This document shows, piece after piece, positions 30,417 through 40,293 of a stretch of 64,000 nucleotides of DNA. The translations under genes were made by a program, and so were the position numbers. The stretch lies in the NCBI RefSeq assembly GCF_003788635.1, contig NZ_AYKH01000007.1, positions 37,141 through 101,140 on the forward strand. Reading direction: 5' to 3'. Source of the stretch: Salinisphaera orenii subsp. orenii MK-B5. GTDB taxonomy: Bacteria > Pseudomonadota > Gammaproteobacteria > Nevskiales > Salinisphaeraceae. Below the pieces are notes generated by a model. It saw only the letters and a program-made list of their open reading frames with translations, was not told the DNA's origin and made no database searches. Numbering within the stretch: the first letter of the stretch is position 1; every line of letters begins with the position of its first letter.

Positions 30417-32192
30417 CTATCCGCCCAGAGGCCAGACCCAGGGGACGATGGCGATGGTCATTACGCCGACCAGGGCGGTCAGCGGCGCGCCGAGCCGCAG
30501 GAAGTCGGTGAACCGGTAGCCGCCGGGGCCGTAGACCATCAGGTTCGTCTGATAGCCGATCGGCGTGAGGAAGCTGGCCGAGGCGCCGACGATCACCACG
30601 ATTGCGTAGGGCATGGCCGAGGCGTCGAAACCGCCGGCCAGCGAGATCGCGATCGGGAACATGATGACGGCGGCCGCGTTGTTGGTGACGACCGCGCTGA
30701 TGCTGACGGTGGTCACGAACAGCGAGGCCATGACCGCGTAGGGGTTCTGGCCCGCCAGGCTGACCAGCGCCCGGGCGAAGCCCTGCGCCAGCCCCGTGTC
30801 CTCGACCGCGGCGCCGATGCCGATGGCCGCGCTGATCGCGATCAGTAGCGACCAGTCGAGCGTGCGGCGGGCGGAGTCGGGGGTCGTGCAGCGGATGAGC
30901 AGCATCGCGGCCGCGCCCAGCAGAGAAGCCTTCAGAATGGTGATCAGTCCCATCGCCACCGTGCCGACGACGACGCCCACCACCGCGATCGCCGCATAGG
31001 CCTTCTGGTGTTCCGGCGGGTTCGAGTTCTCGATCTGGCTGACGAGGAAGAAATCCTTGGAATGACGCTGCTGCTGGACGAAGGAGGGGCGCGCCTCCAG
31101 CAGCAGCGTGTCGCCCGGGCGCAGCTCGATGTCGCCGATCTTGCGGTTCAGACGCTCGCCGTCGCGGGCCACGGCGAGCACCACGGCGTTGTACTGGGTC
31201 CTAAAGCCGCTCGCCCGGATCGTGCGCCCGATCAGCGGGCAGCTGCCGGAGACCACGGCCTCGATGAGCACGCGCTGGGGTCGTGGCGCGTCGAGCTTGA
31301 AGATCTGGCGGGTCGCCGGCAGTAGACCGCGGATCTTCTGCAGGTCCACGACCGAGTCGACGATGCCGACGAACACCAGGCGGTCGTTGGCCTGCAGCGG
31401 CTGGCGCGGCGACACGGCCGCGAGGATGTTGCCGTCGCGTTCGATCTCGGCCAGGTACATGCCCGGCAGCTGGCGCAGGCCGGCCTGTTCTATGGTCTGG
31501 CCCGGCAGCGGGCCGTCGGCGGCGACCAGCATCTCCACGCTGTACTCGCGCGGATTCTCCAGCTCGGTGATGGCAGCGTCCCGGTTGGGCAGCAGCCAGC
31601 GGCTGGTGGCGATGATGAACACGATACCGGCGATCGCGACCGGCACACCGACCCAGGCGAGCTCGAACATGCCCAGTCCGTCGCTGATCCCCCGCTCGAT
31701 CAGCAGCGCATTGATCAGCAGGTTGGTGCTGGTACCGATGAGGGTGCAGGTGCCGCCGAGAATCGCGGCGAAGCTCAGCGGCATCATCAGCCGCGAGACC
31801 GGCAGTTCGTGCTTGCGCGCCCAGTCGTTGATCACCGGTATCAGCGCGGCTACGACCGGGGTGTTGTTGAGAAAGGCGCTCATGAGCGTCGTCGGCAGCA
31901 TGAGCTGGCGCTGGGCGTGACCGATTGAGCGCGGTCGTCGCAGCAGGTTCGCGACCAGCAGCTGGGTGGCGCCGGTGTCGCGCAGCCCGGCGACCACGAT
32001 ATAGAATGCGCCGATGGTGATCACCCCCGGGTTCGAGAAGCCGGCGAAGGCCTGGTCCGGGTCGATCACGCCGGTCACGAGCAGGGTGACGAGGCCGGCC
32101 ATGAGCACCAGATCGGCCGCCAGCCGCGTGGCCGCGAGCGTGCCGAGAACGGCGACCAGCACGCCGAGCGTGATGCCGGCGGCCAGCGTCAT
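30417..32192 (-). CDS. SLC13-type anion/dicarboxylate transporter with RCK_C domains
   Basis: A 591-residue permease of the SLC13/DASS family: hydrophobic helices at the N terminus (residues about 1-190) and C terminus (about 395-591) enclose two TrkA-C (RCK_C) domains (about 205-380), the arrangement seen in many bacterial sulfate or dicarboxylate transporters. GGTCTLIGTSTNLLINALL in the first half and GASASFLTPIGYQTNLMVYGPG in the second are the paired substrate/sodium-binding SNT-type hairpin motifs. Substrate choice (sulfate, succinate, tartrate or phosphate) cannot be read. RCK_C domains suggest ligand-dependent gating. It ends convergently with the Nudix gene. Confidence 0.93.
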   Translation of the reverse strand: MTLAAGITLGVLVAVLGTLAATRLAADLVLMAGLVTLLVTGVIDPDQAFAGFSNPGVITIGAFYIVVAGLRDTGATQLLVANLLRRPRSIGHAQRQLMLPTTLMSAFLNNTPVVAALIPVINDWARKHELPVSRLMMPLSFAAILGGTCTLIGTSTNLLINALLIERGISDGLGMFELAWVGVPVAIAGIVFIIATSRWLLPNRDAAITELENPREYSVEMLVAADGPLPGQTIEQAGLRQLPGMYLAEIERDGNILAAVSPRQPLQANDRLVFVGIVDSVVDLQKIRGLLPATRQIFKLDAPRPQRVLIEAVVSGSCPLIGRTIRASGFRTQYNAVVLAVARDGERLNRKIGDIELRPGDTLLLEARPSFVQQQRHSKDFFLVSQIENSNPPEHQKAYAAIAVVGVVVGTVAMGLITILKASLLGAAAMLLIRCTTPDSARRTLDWSLLIAISAAIGIGAAVEDTGLAQGFARALVSLAGQNPYAVMASLFVTTVSISAVVTNNAAAVIMFPIAISLAGGFDASAMPYAIVVIVGASASFLTPIGYQTNLMVYGPGGYRFTDFLRLGAPLTALVGVMTIAIVPWVWPLGG

Positions 32193-32267
32193 GCGATCGC
32201 GTGTCGGTTCGCGGTGGGTGGCCGGCGGTGCCGTCGCGATGGCCTGTGTCGGGCGCGGCCCCTCACG

Positions 32268-33284
32268 TCAGCCGAAACCCGAGAGCACCGCCTTGCCGCG
32301 GGCGTGGCCGGCCGCGACGTGGCGATGGGCGGCCCGCAGGTTGGCGGCGTTGATGGTCCCGAAATGCTGGCCGGTGGTGGCCTTGAGACGTCCGCCATCT
32401 ATGCCCCGGGCGATGCGGGTGAGGATCTCGTGCTGGCGGATCATGTCGTCGGTGGCGAATACGCTGCGATTGAACATGCCCTCGCCGTAGAGTGCGACGC
32501 TGCGCGCCTTGAGCAGACTCACGTCCAGGGGGGCGGGATCGTCGATGAAACCGATCCGCCCGAACGGGCGGATCACGCGGGCGAAATTCTCCCACGCGAA
32601 GGCGGTGGTGTGCGTGGAGAATATCGCCGCGACGTCGTCGATGCCGGCCGCCGCGAGCTGGTCGCGATAATCCTGTCGATAGTCGATGACGTGGTGGGCG
32701 CCCAGCGTCCGGGCGTGCTCGGCGCTGTCGGGCTGCGACGCGGTCGCGATCACGGTGCGGTCGGTGAAGGCGGCCAGTAGCTGCACGGCCATGGAGGCGA
32801 CGCCACCGGCGCCGCCGAGCACGAGCACCGGGCCCGCCGGCGAGTGGGCGTCGTCGTCCAGCGCCATCAGGTCGAACAACAGCTCCCAGGCGGTCAGCCC
32901 CGTCAGGGCCAGGGCCGCGCTGTCGGCGAAATCCAGCGTGGTTGGTTTCGGGCCCACCAGCCGCTCGTCCACGCAGTGCAGTTCGGCGTTGCAGCCGCTG
33001 CGGGCGACGCTGCCGGCGTAGAACACCGGGTCGCCGACGCCGAAGCGGGCCACGGCCGCGCCGACGGATTCGACCACGCCGGCCGCGTCGAAACCCAGAA
33101 TGACTGGCGACTCGGCGCTCGCCGGTCGGCGTCCGTGCACCTTGAGATCGATCGGATTGACCGCCACCGCCTCGACGCGCACGCGCAGATCATGCGCACC
33201 GGGCGTCGGCGGCTCGAGCGTCAGATCCTCGAGATAGCGCGGATCGTCGATGTTGCGGATGGCGGTGTGGGCGATGGCCTTCAT
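32268..33284 (-). CDS. Zinc-independent alcohol dehydrogenase/quinone oxidoreductase family protein
   Basis: A 338-residue medium-chain dehydrogenase/reductase resembling the zinc-binding alcohol dehydrogenase group named after enoyl reductases and quinone oxidoreductases. The N-terminal GroES-like domain has [14 protein letters not shown] and [12 protein letters not shown]. The NAD(P)-binding [16 protein letters not shown] begins near residue 152. The usual catalytic-zinc cysteine and histidine pattern and the structural four-cysteine lobe are absent, so it should be a zinc-independent reductase. The rhodanese gene lies 31 bases upstream on the same strand, so the two are probably cotranscribed, with the rhodanese first. 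Confidence 0.9.
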   Translation of the reverse strand: MKAIAHTAIRNIDDPRYLEDLTLEPPTPGAHDLRVRVEAVAVNPIDLKVHGRRPASAESPVILGFDAAGVVESVGAAVARFGVGDPVFYAGSVARSGCNAELHCVDERLVGPKPTTLDFADSAALALTGLTAWELLFDLMALDDDAHSPAGPVLVLGGAGGVASMAVQLLAAFTDRTVIATASQPDSAEHARTLGAHHVIDYRQDYRDQLAAAGIDDVAAIFSTHTTAFAWENFARVIRPFGRIGFIDDPAPLDVSLLKARSVALYGEGMFNRSVFATDDMIRQHEILTRIARGIDGGRLKATTGQHFGTINAANLRAAHRHVAAGHARGKAVLSGFG

Positions 33285-33315
33285 GTGCGTCGCCGCCCGT
33301 CGAGCATCACGGGCC

Positions 33316-33705
33316 TCATTCGGCTGCGACCTCGAAGCCCTCGTCGCGCCAGCGCTCGAAGCCGCCGTCCATGTGCGCGACGGCCGTCAGGCCCATGTCC
33401 TGCAGGGTTGCGGCGGCCAGCGCCGATCGCCAGCCCTTGTTGCAATGCAGGATCAGCGCCTCCGCCTCGCCCAGTTCGCGCTTGTGGTAGGGGCTGTCCG
33501 GATCGACCCAGAATTCGAGCATGCCGCGCGGGACATGAAGGGCGCCGGGGACGTAGCCCTCGCGGGCGCGTTCGCGCACGTCGCGGAGATCCACCAGCAG
33601 TGTACCGGGGCGCCCGCGTCGCTCGGCGACCTCGGCGGGGGTGAGTGTGGTGACCCGCGCCTCGGCGCGGGCGACCAGTTCGCGGGCGCTGACTGTATTG
33701 GTCAT
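33316..33705 (-). CDS. Single-domain rhodanese sulfurtransferase-like protein
   Basis: A 129-residue protein with one rhodanese domain. The catalytic loop [15 protein letters not shown] puts the active-site cysteine at residue 88, and [26 protein letters not shown] is the conserved first half of the domain. It would carry persulfide sulfur between donors and acceptors, for example from thiosulfate to cyanide or a thiol. The start was chosen at the methionine giving [10 protein letters not shown]; the frame stays open for another 2.7 kb upstream in a shadow of the malic enzyme gene. It is followed by the oxidoreductase at 32268. Confidence 0.92.
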   Translation of the reverse strand: MTNTVSARELVARAEARVTTLTPAEVAERRGRPGTLLVDLRDVRERAREGYVPGALHVPRGMLEFWVDPDSPYHKRELGEAEALILHCNKGWRSALAAATLQDMGLTAVAHMDGGFERWRDEGFEVAAE

Positions 33706-33816
33706 GACAAGCTCCGGGCGAGACAATCCGCGTATATAGCACGAAGCCGGGGCGCGGGTCATCGTTGCCGCGCCCGGGTATCCTGTGGCCGCAACGATCG
33801 ATCGAGACGCCGCCCC

Positions 33817-35508
33817 ATGACCGACAGCACCAAACGCCCCCTTTACATCCCCTACGCCGGCCCGACGCTGCTGGAGATGCCGCTGCTGAACAAGGGCAGC
33901 GCGTTCGACGAGGACGAGCGCGTGGCGTTCAATCTCATCGGGCTGCTGCCCAAGAACGTGGAGACGATCGAGGAGCAGGTCGAGCGCGCCTATCGCCAGT
34001 ACAGCGCCTGCGACAGCGACCTCGACAAGCACATCTATCTGCGCGGCATCCAGGACGACAACGAAACCATGTTCTTCCGCCTGCTCGAGGATCACCTCGA
34101 GGAGATGCTGCCGATCATCTACACGCCGACCGTGGGTCAGGCCTGCGAGCAGTTCTCGGAGATCTATCGCAACCATCGCGGCCTGTTCGTGTCCTATCCG
34201 GACCGGCACCGCATCGACGACATCATCCGCAGCGCCACCAAGCCCAACGTCAAGGTGATCGTGGTCACCGACGGCGAGCGCATTCTGGGCCTGGGCGATC
34301 AGGGCATCGGCGGCATGGGCATCCCGATCGGCAAGCTGTCGCTGTACTCGGCCTGCGGCGGCATCAGTCCCGCCTACACGCTGCCGGTCGTACTGGACGT
34401 GGGCACCAACAATCCGGACCTGCTGGACGACCCGATGTACATGGGCTGGCGCCACGAGCGAATCTCGGACGCCGAGTATGCCGAGTTCGTCGATCTGTTC
34501 GTGCAGGCGGTCAAGCGGCGCTGGCCCGACGTGCTGCTGCAGTTCGAGGACTTCGCCCAGCGCAATGCCATGCCGCTGCTCAAGCGCTATCGCGATCAGC
34601 TGTGCTGCTTCAACGACGATATCCAGGGGACCGCCGCGGTCTGCGTCGGCTCCCTGCTGGCGGCCTGCAAGGCCAAGAACGAACGCGTGCGCGACCAGAC
34701 GATCGTGTTCGTGGGCGCCGGCTCGGCCGGCTGCGGCATCGCCGAACAGATCGTGGTGGCGATGACCGATCAGGGGCTGTCCGAGGCCGAGGCACGCGCC
34801 CGCATTCTGATGATCGACCGCGAGGGCCTCATCACCGACGACATGGCGGGGCTCGCCGATTTCCAGCAGCGCCTGGCCCAGCCGCGCGCCGCGGTGGTCG
34901 ACTGGTCCGGCGATCTCGCCGGCGACGCGCTGCGCACCGTGATCGACAACGCGCAGCCGAGCGTGCTCGTCGGTGTCTCCGGCCAGCGCGGGCTGTTCTC
35001 CAAGGAAGTCATCCAGGCCATGCACGCGCGCTGCAGCGCGCCGATCGTGCTGCCGCTGTCGAACCCCACCTCGCGGGTCGAGGCCACGCCGGCCGAGATT
35101 CTGGCCTGGACCGAAGGCGCGGCGCTGGTGGCCACCGGCAGTCCCTTCGATCCGGTGTCGATCGGCGGGCGCAGCGTGCCGATCGCCCAGTGCAACAACG
35201 CCTATATCTTTCCCGGCATCGGTCTCGGCGCGCTCGCCGCCCGCGCCGATGCGATCACCGACACGATGCTGATGGCCGCGTCCCGGGCGCTGGCCGAGAA
35301 CTCGCCGCTCGGCGTCAACGGCGAGGGCGCGCTGCTGCCGCGCCTGGCCGACGTGCGCGAACTCAGTCAGTCGATCGCGGTCGCGGTGGCCCGTCAGGCC
35401 CAGATCGACGGCGTCGCGCTGTCCTCCAGCGAGGAGGCCGTGCGCGAAAGCGTGCGGCGCAACTTCTGGTATCCGCGCTATCGGCGCTACCGGCGGGCCG
35501 CGTTCTAG
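33817..35508 (+). CDS. maeA: NAD-dependent malic enzyme
   Basis: A 563-residue enzyme, the length of E. coli SfcA/MaeA. It oxidatively decarboxylates malate to pyruvate. [17 protein letters not shown] near residue 105 includes the catalytic tyrosine, [16 protein letters not shown] is the dinucleotide loop of the N domain, and [18 protein letters not shown] with [11 protein letters not shown] carries the catalytic lysine and metal-binding Asp residues. The second nucleotide site is [17 protein letters not shown]. The ATG at 33817 follows a weak upstream sequence. Malic enzyme links the TCA cycle to the pyruvate that the serine dehydratase also makes, but no operon partner is adjacent. Confidence 0.97.
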   Translation: MTDSTKRPLYIPYAGPTLLEMPLLNKGSAFDEDERVAFNLIGLLPKNVETIEEQVERAYRQYSACDSDLDKHIYLRGIQDDNETMFFRLLEDHLEEMLPIIYTPTVGQACEQFSEIYRNHRGLFVSYPDRHRIDDIIRSATKPNVKVIVVTDGERILGLGDQGIGGMGIPIGKLSLYSACGGISPAYTLPVVLDVGTNNPDLLDDPMYMGWRHERISDAEYAEFVDLFVQAVKRRWPDVLLQFEDFAQRNAMPLLKRYRDQLCCFNDDIQGTAAVCVGSLLAACKAKNERVRDQTIVFVGAGSAGCGIAEQIVVAMTDQGLSEAEARARILMIDREGLITDDMAGLADFQQRLAQPRAAVVDWSGDLAGDALRTVIDNAQPSVLVGVSGQRGLFSKEVIQAMHARCSAPIVLPLSNPTSRVEATPAEILAWTEGAALVATGSPFDPVSIGGRSVPIAQCNNAYIFPGIGLGALAARADAITDTMLMAASRALAENSPLGVNGEGALLPRLADVRELSQSIAVAVARQAQIDGVALSSSEEAVRESVRRNFWYPRYRRYRRAAF

Positions 35509-36334
35509 ATCCGGGAAACGGCCCTGGGAACACCCCCGCATCGTGATCCCGCAGGGGGCCTGATGTCGGCCCGAGTCGTTACGGGCTTGATTCGCGGCAC
35601 GCCGCGGCACGCGAATCCGGGCGCTTTCGGAAGGGGCGGGCGTTTGTTTGATGCGTCTTCCCGCATCCCGCTGACGCGTGCAGCACGTCGACAGGCGCGT
35701 CCGGCAGGTCTCCTGCGAGGCAAACGCTTTCCGGCGCGACTGCGGGTCGCGCTCAACACTCACAGGCGGCGAGCGTCGGATTGTGATCTGCGTGATCCGA
35801 TTGCGCGGCCGACGTGGGCGGTCACGCGGCCCGCGCGCTCGCCGGCCCGCCGTCTTACACGCTCGGGCGCGTTCTCTGGCTGCGGCCGATAGGCGACGCG
35901 CGGCCGGCGCGCCAATCCGGACGGCAGCCTCCTGCCCGGTGTACAAGTCGCGACCCGAAGACCGTGGTTGTCGAGGCGCGCGTCGCACGCGCCCCCACAT
36001 GCGCTGTGCTGTCGCCATGCCGTCGGCCGCGGTTCGGCCGCCGCTCGCGCAGGCCGGTGCCGGCGCGTGCGCTCCGGCCGAACGGTGCTCTCCGACCAAA
36101 GTCTTGGCGCCGGCGCCGCGTGCGCTCGCGGCGGTCGTCGGGTCTTGAATCACGGGCGCTCGCGGGCGCCGGACTCGTGCGGCCACGCGGTGTGTGTCCG
36201 GCGCTCTCCGGCCTCGAGGGTGGCGGCACTTGCGTTCGCCACGGCCGTTGGGCGTAATCGAACGGAATACAAAAAGATGACGGTGCCGTATGGACGCCGT
36301 CACGCGGGCATCGGATGGATGCCGGGAGGAGACC
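35509..36334. other. Long gene-free stretch
   Basis: About 825 bases between malic enzyme and the acyl-CoA synthetase gene, both on the plus strand. Shortly after the malic enzyme stop (35532-35560) CCCCCGC and GCAGGGGG can pair with a bulge, a weak terminator. Open frames on both strands lack protein features. No RNA gene is recognised. Confidence 0.45.
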
Positions 36335-38020
36335 ATGACCGGGCCAGCACTCAGCGTGGCCGAGGGCGCGGCGGAGCCGCCGCTGCTCGACGAGACCATC
36401 GGCCAGGCGTTCGACCGGGTGGCCGCACGCTGGCCGGACCGGCCGGCGCTGGTGAGCCGGCATCAGAACATCCGCTGGAATTACGCCGAGCTGAAGGCGC
36501 GTGTGGACACGTATGCGGCGGCGTTCATGGCGCTGGGGCTGGCGCCGGGTGAGCGCATCGGTATCTGGGCGCACAACTGCGCCGAGTGGATGATCACCCA
36601 GTACGCCAGCGCCAAGCTCGGGCTGATCCTGGTCAATCTCAACCCGGCCTATCGGCGGGCCGAGGTCGAGTACGCGCTCAACAAGGTCGGCTGCCGCGCC
36701 CTCGTGGTGATGCCGCAGCACGCCAGCAGCGATTACATCGAGATGCTGCAGACCCTGGCCCCGGAACTCGCCGAGTGCGCGCCGGGCCGGCTGATCAGCC
36801 GGCGCCTGCCGGAACTGCGTACGGTCATCCGGCTGGGCGACACCCCGACCCCGGGCATGTTCAATTTCGACGCCCTGGCGGAGCAGGCCACCGAGTCGCT
36901 GCGCGCCCGGGTCGACAGCCGCGCGGCCGAGCTCAACCCGCGCGATCCGATCAACATCCAGTTCACCAGCGGCACTACCGGCCGGCCGAAGGGCGCGACG
37001 CTGACCCATCACAACATCCTCAACAACGGCTATCTGGTGGGCGCGGGCATCGGTGCGACCGAGGCCGATCGCATCGCCGTGCCGGTGCCGCTGTATCACT
37101 GCTTCGGCATGGTGATGGGCAATCTGGCCGCGCTCACCCACGGCGCCGCCGTGGTTTATCCGGCGGCCTCGTTCGAACCGGCGGCGACGCTCGACGCGGT
37201 GGCCGCCGAGGGCTGCACCGCGCTCTACGGCGTGCCGACGATGTTCATCGCGGAAATGGAGCGTCCGGATTTCGCCGATTACGACCTGTCGAGCCTGCGC
37301 ACCGGCATCATGGCCGGCTCGCCCTGTCCGCGGGCGGTCATGCAGCGCGTCATCGACGAGATGCACATGAACGAGGTCACCATCGCCTACGGCATGACCG
37401 AGACGTCTCCGGTGAGTTGTCAGACCGCCGTGGACGACGCGCTGGAGGCGCGGGTGGCCACCGTCGGCCGGGTGCACCCGCATCTAGAGATCAAGATCGT
37501 CGATCTGAACGGCGAGACGGTGCCCCGCGGCGAGCCGGGCGAGTACTGCACCCGTGGCTACAGCGTCATGCGCGGCTATTGGGACGACAGCGAGCGCACT
37601 CGCGAGGCCATCGACCGCAACGGCTGGATGCACACCGGCGACCTCGCGGTGATGGACGAGGCCGGCTACTGCCGCATCATCGGCCGGCTCAAGGACATGG
37701 TCATTCGCGGCGGCGAGAATCTCTATCCGCGCGAGATCGAGGAATTTCTCTACGGCCACCCGGCGATCGCCGACGTCCAGATCGTCGGCGTGCCGGACGC
37801 GACCTACGGCGAGGAACTCTGCGCCTGGGTCCAGCTGGCCGCCGGCCAGTCACTGGACGAGGCCGGCCTGCGCGCCTTCTGCGACGGCGAGATCGCGCAC
37901 TTCAAGATCCCGCGCTACATCCGTTTCGTGGACAGCTTCCCGCTGACGGTGACCGGCAAGGTGCAGAAATACCGGATACGCGAGCAGATGATCGAGGAAC
38001 TCGGGCTCGCGCCGGTCTAG
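36335..38020 (+). CDS. Fatty-acyl-CoA synthetase family AMP-binding protein
   Basis: A 561-residue ANL-superfamily adenylating enzyme. The phosphate-binding motif [10 protein letters not shown] is near residue 211, the adenine-binding YGMTET near 356, the GWMHTGD motif near 428, and the C-terminal lysine needed for adenylation is in [10 protein letters not shown]. The AMP-binding region resembles medium- and long-chain acyl-CoA synthetases (the FadK/AcsF-like group) rather than acetyl-CoA synthetase. It activates a carboxylic acid, via acyl-AMP, to its CoA thioester for beta-oxidation or another pathway. A GGGAGGA Shine-Dalgarno precedes the ATG. No beta-oxidation genes are adjacent. Confidence 0.94.
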   Translation: MTGPALSVAEGAAEPPLLDETIGQAFDRVAARWPDRPALVSRHQNIRWNYAELKARVDTYAAAFMALGLAPGERIGIWAHNCAEWMITQYASAKLGLILVNLNPAYRRAEVEYALNKVGCRALVVMPQHASSDYIEMLQTLAPELAECAPGRLISRRLPELRTVIRLGDTPTPGMFNFDALAEQATESLRARVDSRAAELNPRDPINIQFTSGTTGRPKGATLTHHNILNNGYLVGAGIGATEADRIAVPVPLYHCFGMVMGNLAALTHGAAVVYPAASFEPAATLDAVAAEGCTALYGVPTMFIAEMERPDFADYDLSSLRTGIMAGSPCPRAVMQRVIDEMHMNEVTIAYGMTETSPVSCQTAVDDALEARVATVGRVHPHLEIKIVDLNGETVPRGEPGEYCTRGYSVMRGYWDDSERTREAIDRNGWMHTGDLAVMDEAGYCRIIGRLKDMVIRGGENLYPREIEEFLYGHPAIADVQIVGVPDATYGEELCAWVQLAAGQSLDEAGLRAFCDGEIAHFKIPRYIRFVDSFPLTVTGKVQKYRIREQMIEELGLAPV

Positions 38021-38598
38021 GTGCGGCCCGTGCCCGGGACCGGGGCGTGGCCGTTGGTGGTGGTTGCGGGCGGCAAGGCCAGCCGCGAGGGGCGTGACAC
38101 CCATCCGGCATGAACCCTGAACGAAAGACGGGGTTGAGAACGCGAACGGGCGCATGGCGTATAAGTCGCGCTCATCGGAGCAGCGTCGACCTGATCACGT
38201 GGCACGTTCGGCCCGCTCGGACTGGTGGCCGACCGTTTATCGATTGGCCGCGGATGCCCGCGGCTCGCGACCCGACGCGCACGGCGGGCCGCAACATGTA
38301 GCGTGGTGGGTGCCGGCCGAGTCTCTTGCATGACCGGCGGCGTTGAAGGCGACCTGAGTCTTGTGCTGTCCCGCTATCCGGCCGGTGAAAGCGCCAGAGC
38401 GGCCCGCGACCGCTGTCCGGCCTAACTGACCTGTCGGGCCGGCGGTGCCCCGGCTCGCGAGGCCGGGGCGGCGATCGGCCTGGCGGCGGATGGTCGGTCT
38501 CGGATTCGGCGATGCGAGCGGCTGGCCACGGCGGCCGCCCGGTCGAGGACGGTCGATCTGCGTTGGAGCGGCTTGAGCCGGCCCGCGGGTTTTTGGCT
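38021..38598. other. Intergenic region, no gene recognised
   Basis: About 580 bases between the convergent synthetase and cbpM genes. Short frames have no domain features. Only GC-rich partial palindromes without T-tracts were seen. Confidence 0.45.
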
Positions 38599-38919
38599 TC
38601 AGCGCTCCTGGTGGGCATCCAGCTGCCGGCGCAGCGTTCGGATCTCGTCCATGAGTTCCAGCGCGAGCGCCACGCCGGAAACGTTCAGCCCGAGATCGCG
38701 CTGCAGCCTCAGGGCAGTATGCACGCGCGGCACGCTGTCGGCGCTGAACGCCCAGCGCTCGCGTTCGCCGGCGGCCGCCGGTTCGAGCACGCCCTCGGCG
38801 ACCAGCTGCTGCACCCATTCGGCGTGCACGCCGCAGGAGCGGCACAGGTGGCCGAGCGTGATCGTCGTCTGCGATTCGACGATATAGGCGGTGAGGACGG
38901 TATCGGTGTCACGCGACAT
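38599..38919 (-). CDS. cbpM: Chaperone modulator CbpM
   Basis: A 106-residue protein of the CbpM/MerR-like family. The middle, HLCRSCGVHAEWVQQLVAEGV, is the MerR-like winged helix-turn-helix region, followed by the DSVPRVHTALRLQRDLGLNV helix and a C-terminal coiled-coil region (MDEIRTLRRQLDA). CbpM binds the J domain of CbpA and blocks its stimulation of DnaK. The gene begins two bases after the cbpA stop codon, so the pair is one transcriptional unit as in E. coli. Confidence 0.93.
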   Translation of the reverse strand: MSRDTDTVLTAYIVESQTTITLGHLCRSCGVHAEWVQQLVAEGVLEPAAAGERERWAFSADSVPRVHTALRLQRDLGLNVSGVALALELMDEIRTLRRQLDAHQER

Positions 38920-38921
38920 GT

Positions 38922-39896
38922 TCAGACTCCCAGACGTGCACGCGGATTGAACGCGAGTTCGTCGGCCATGCGCTCGTAGAGCGCGCGTGCGGCCTCGTCG
39001 TCGGCGGGCGGCAGGGTGATACGGAGCACGGCGTAGAGATCGCCGGGCGTGGCGCCGGGCAGGCCCCGGCCCTTGAGCCGGAGGCGCCGGCCGCCGTTGG
39101 AGTTCGGCGGTATCCGCAGATCGACCGGCCCGGCGGGCGTCGGCGCCTTGACCGTGGCCCCGAGCGCGGCCTCCCAGGGGGCGACCGGCAGGTCCAGAAT
39201 CAGGTCGGCGCCGTCGACCCGGAAATGCGGGTGCGCGCGGAAGGCGATCTCCAGGTAAAGGTCGCCGGCCTCGCCGCCGGCCATGCCCGGCATGCCCTGG
39301 CCGGACAGGCGCAGCTGCTGCCCCGCGCGCACGCCCTTGGGAATGCGCACCCGCAGCGTGCGTTCCCGGTGGGTCACGCGGCCCTGCGCGTCGGTATCGG
39401 GCGCATTCAGCGTGAGGTCGCGCGTGGCACCCGTAAACGCATCCTCGAGATCGATCTCGACGCGGGCGACGTGGTCCCGGCCCCGCATGCCGCCGCGTTG
39501 ACGCGGGCCGCCAGCAGCCGCCCCCGGCCCGCCGGCGAAACCGCGCCCGAACAGCGATTCGAAGAAATCGCTGAAGTCCGCGGAATCGCCGCCGGTGTAG
39601 CCGCCGCCGTGGAACTCGAAGCCGCGGTCCCAATCCGGCGGCGGCTGGAAACCGCCACCGCGTGCGCCCGATGCGCGCGCCGCGTCGGGGTCGATGCGGT
39701 CGTAGGCGGCGCGCTTTTCCGGGTCCTTGAGCACCTCGTAGGCTTCGTTGGCGGCCCGGAACTTGTCCGCGGCATCGGGTTCCTTGCTGACATCCGGGTG
39801 ATATTTGCGCGCGAGCCTGCGATAGGCACGCTTGATCTCGTCCGCCGAGGCGTCGCGGCTCACGCCGAGAGTCTTGTAGTAGTCCTTGTATTCCAC
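38922..39896 (-). CDS. cbpA: DnaJ-class co-chaperone CbpA
   Basis: A 324-residue class B J-domain protein. The J domain with HPD in [25 protein letters not shown] is at residues about 5-70, followed by a Gly/Phe-rich linker ([17 protein letters not shown]) and two C-terminal beta-barrel client domains (from about residue 120). No DnaJ zinc fingers are present, which distinguishes it from DnaJ. CbpA is a DnaK co-chaperone and DNA-binding protein. I chose the GTG at 39896 because it gives the family N terminus ([12 protein letters not shown]); an ATG at 39929 would add 11 residues with a poor Shine-Dalgarno. CbpM follows two bases later and regulates it. Confidence 0.93.
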   Translation of the reverse strand: MEYKDYYKTLGVSRDASADEIKRAYRRLARKYHPDVSKEPDAADKFRAANEAYEVLKDPEKRAAYDRIDPDAARASGARGGGFQPPPDWDRGFEFHGGGYTGGDSADFSDFFESLFGRGFAGGPGAAAGGPRQRGGMRGRDHVARVEIDLEDAFTGATRDLTLNAPDTDAQGRVTHRERTLRVRIPKGVRAGQQLRLSGQGMPGMAGGEAGDLYLEIAFRAHPHFRVDGADLILDLPVAPWEAALGATVKAPTPAGPVDLRIPPNSNGGRRLRLKGRGLPGATPGDLYAVLRITLPPADDEAARALYERMADELAFNPRARLGV

Positions 39897-39949
39897 GCCC
39901 GTTTCCGTTGAGTCGAAGCGACCGGCCATGGCCTGTTCGCAGTTAATAG

Positions 39950-39977
39950 AATGTATGCACCGGCCGTCGGAACTCAA
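39950..39977 (-). promoter_or_regulatory. Possible sigma-70-type promoter of cbpA
   Basis: On the minus strand TTGAGT, a 16-base spacer and TACATT precede cbpA. Transcription would start close to 39943, only about 14 bases before the ATG at 39929 but about 47 before the GTG at 39896, in agreement with the GTG start. I see no good sigma-32 match. Confidence 0.3.
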
Positions 39978-40293
39978 TATGCGTTCTTGGGCCACGGCAA
40001 CTTTTCGCGTCGTCTATGGCTCTGATTGGGCCAGCCCGGGACGCCATCGTCGATTCCAGCGCGTCTCCGGATGAATCCGCGAGAGGCTGCGATGGCGTAC
40101 AGCGAACCGATCGCCCGATTTCCGGGCCCATGCGGGACCACATCGTTCGCGGCTTCGTCACCGGATACTCGACGTTAACGGAAGATCGACGTTGCGCCCG
40201 CGTGGGCGTCAGCTTGTGGCGCTCGCGGCCGATACCGTCACAATGCAACGGCCCGTCTGCCTACGGCCGTGTTCGCCATCGCCATGAGTCCCC
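39978..40293. other. Intergenic region between divergent genes
   Basis: About 320 bases between the cbpA promoter region and the GGDEF-EAL gene. No protein, RNA gene or further clear element is recognised. Confidence 0.35.
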
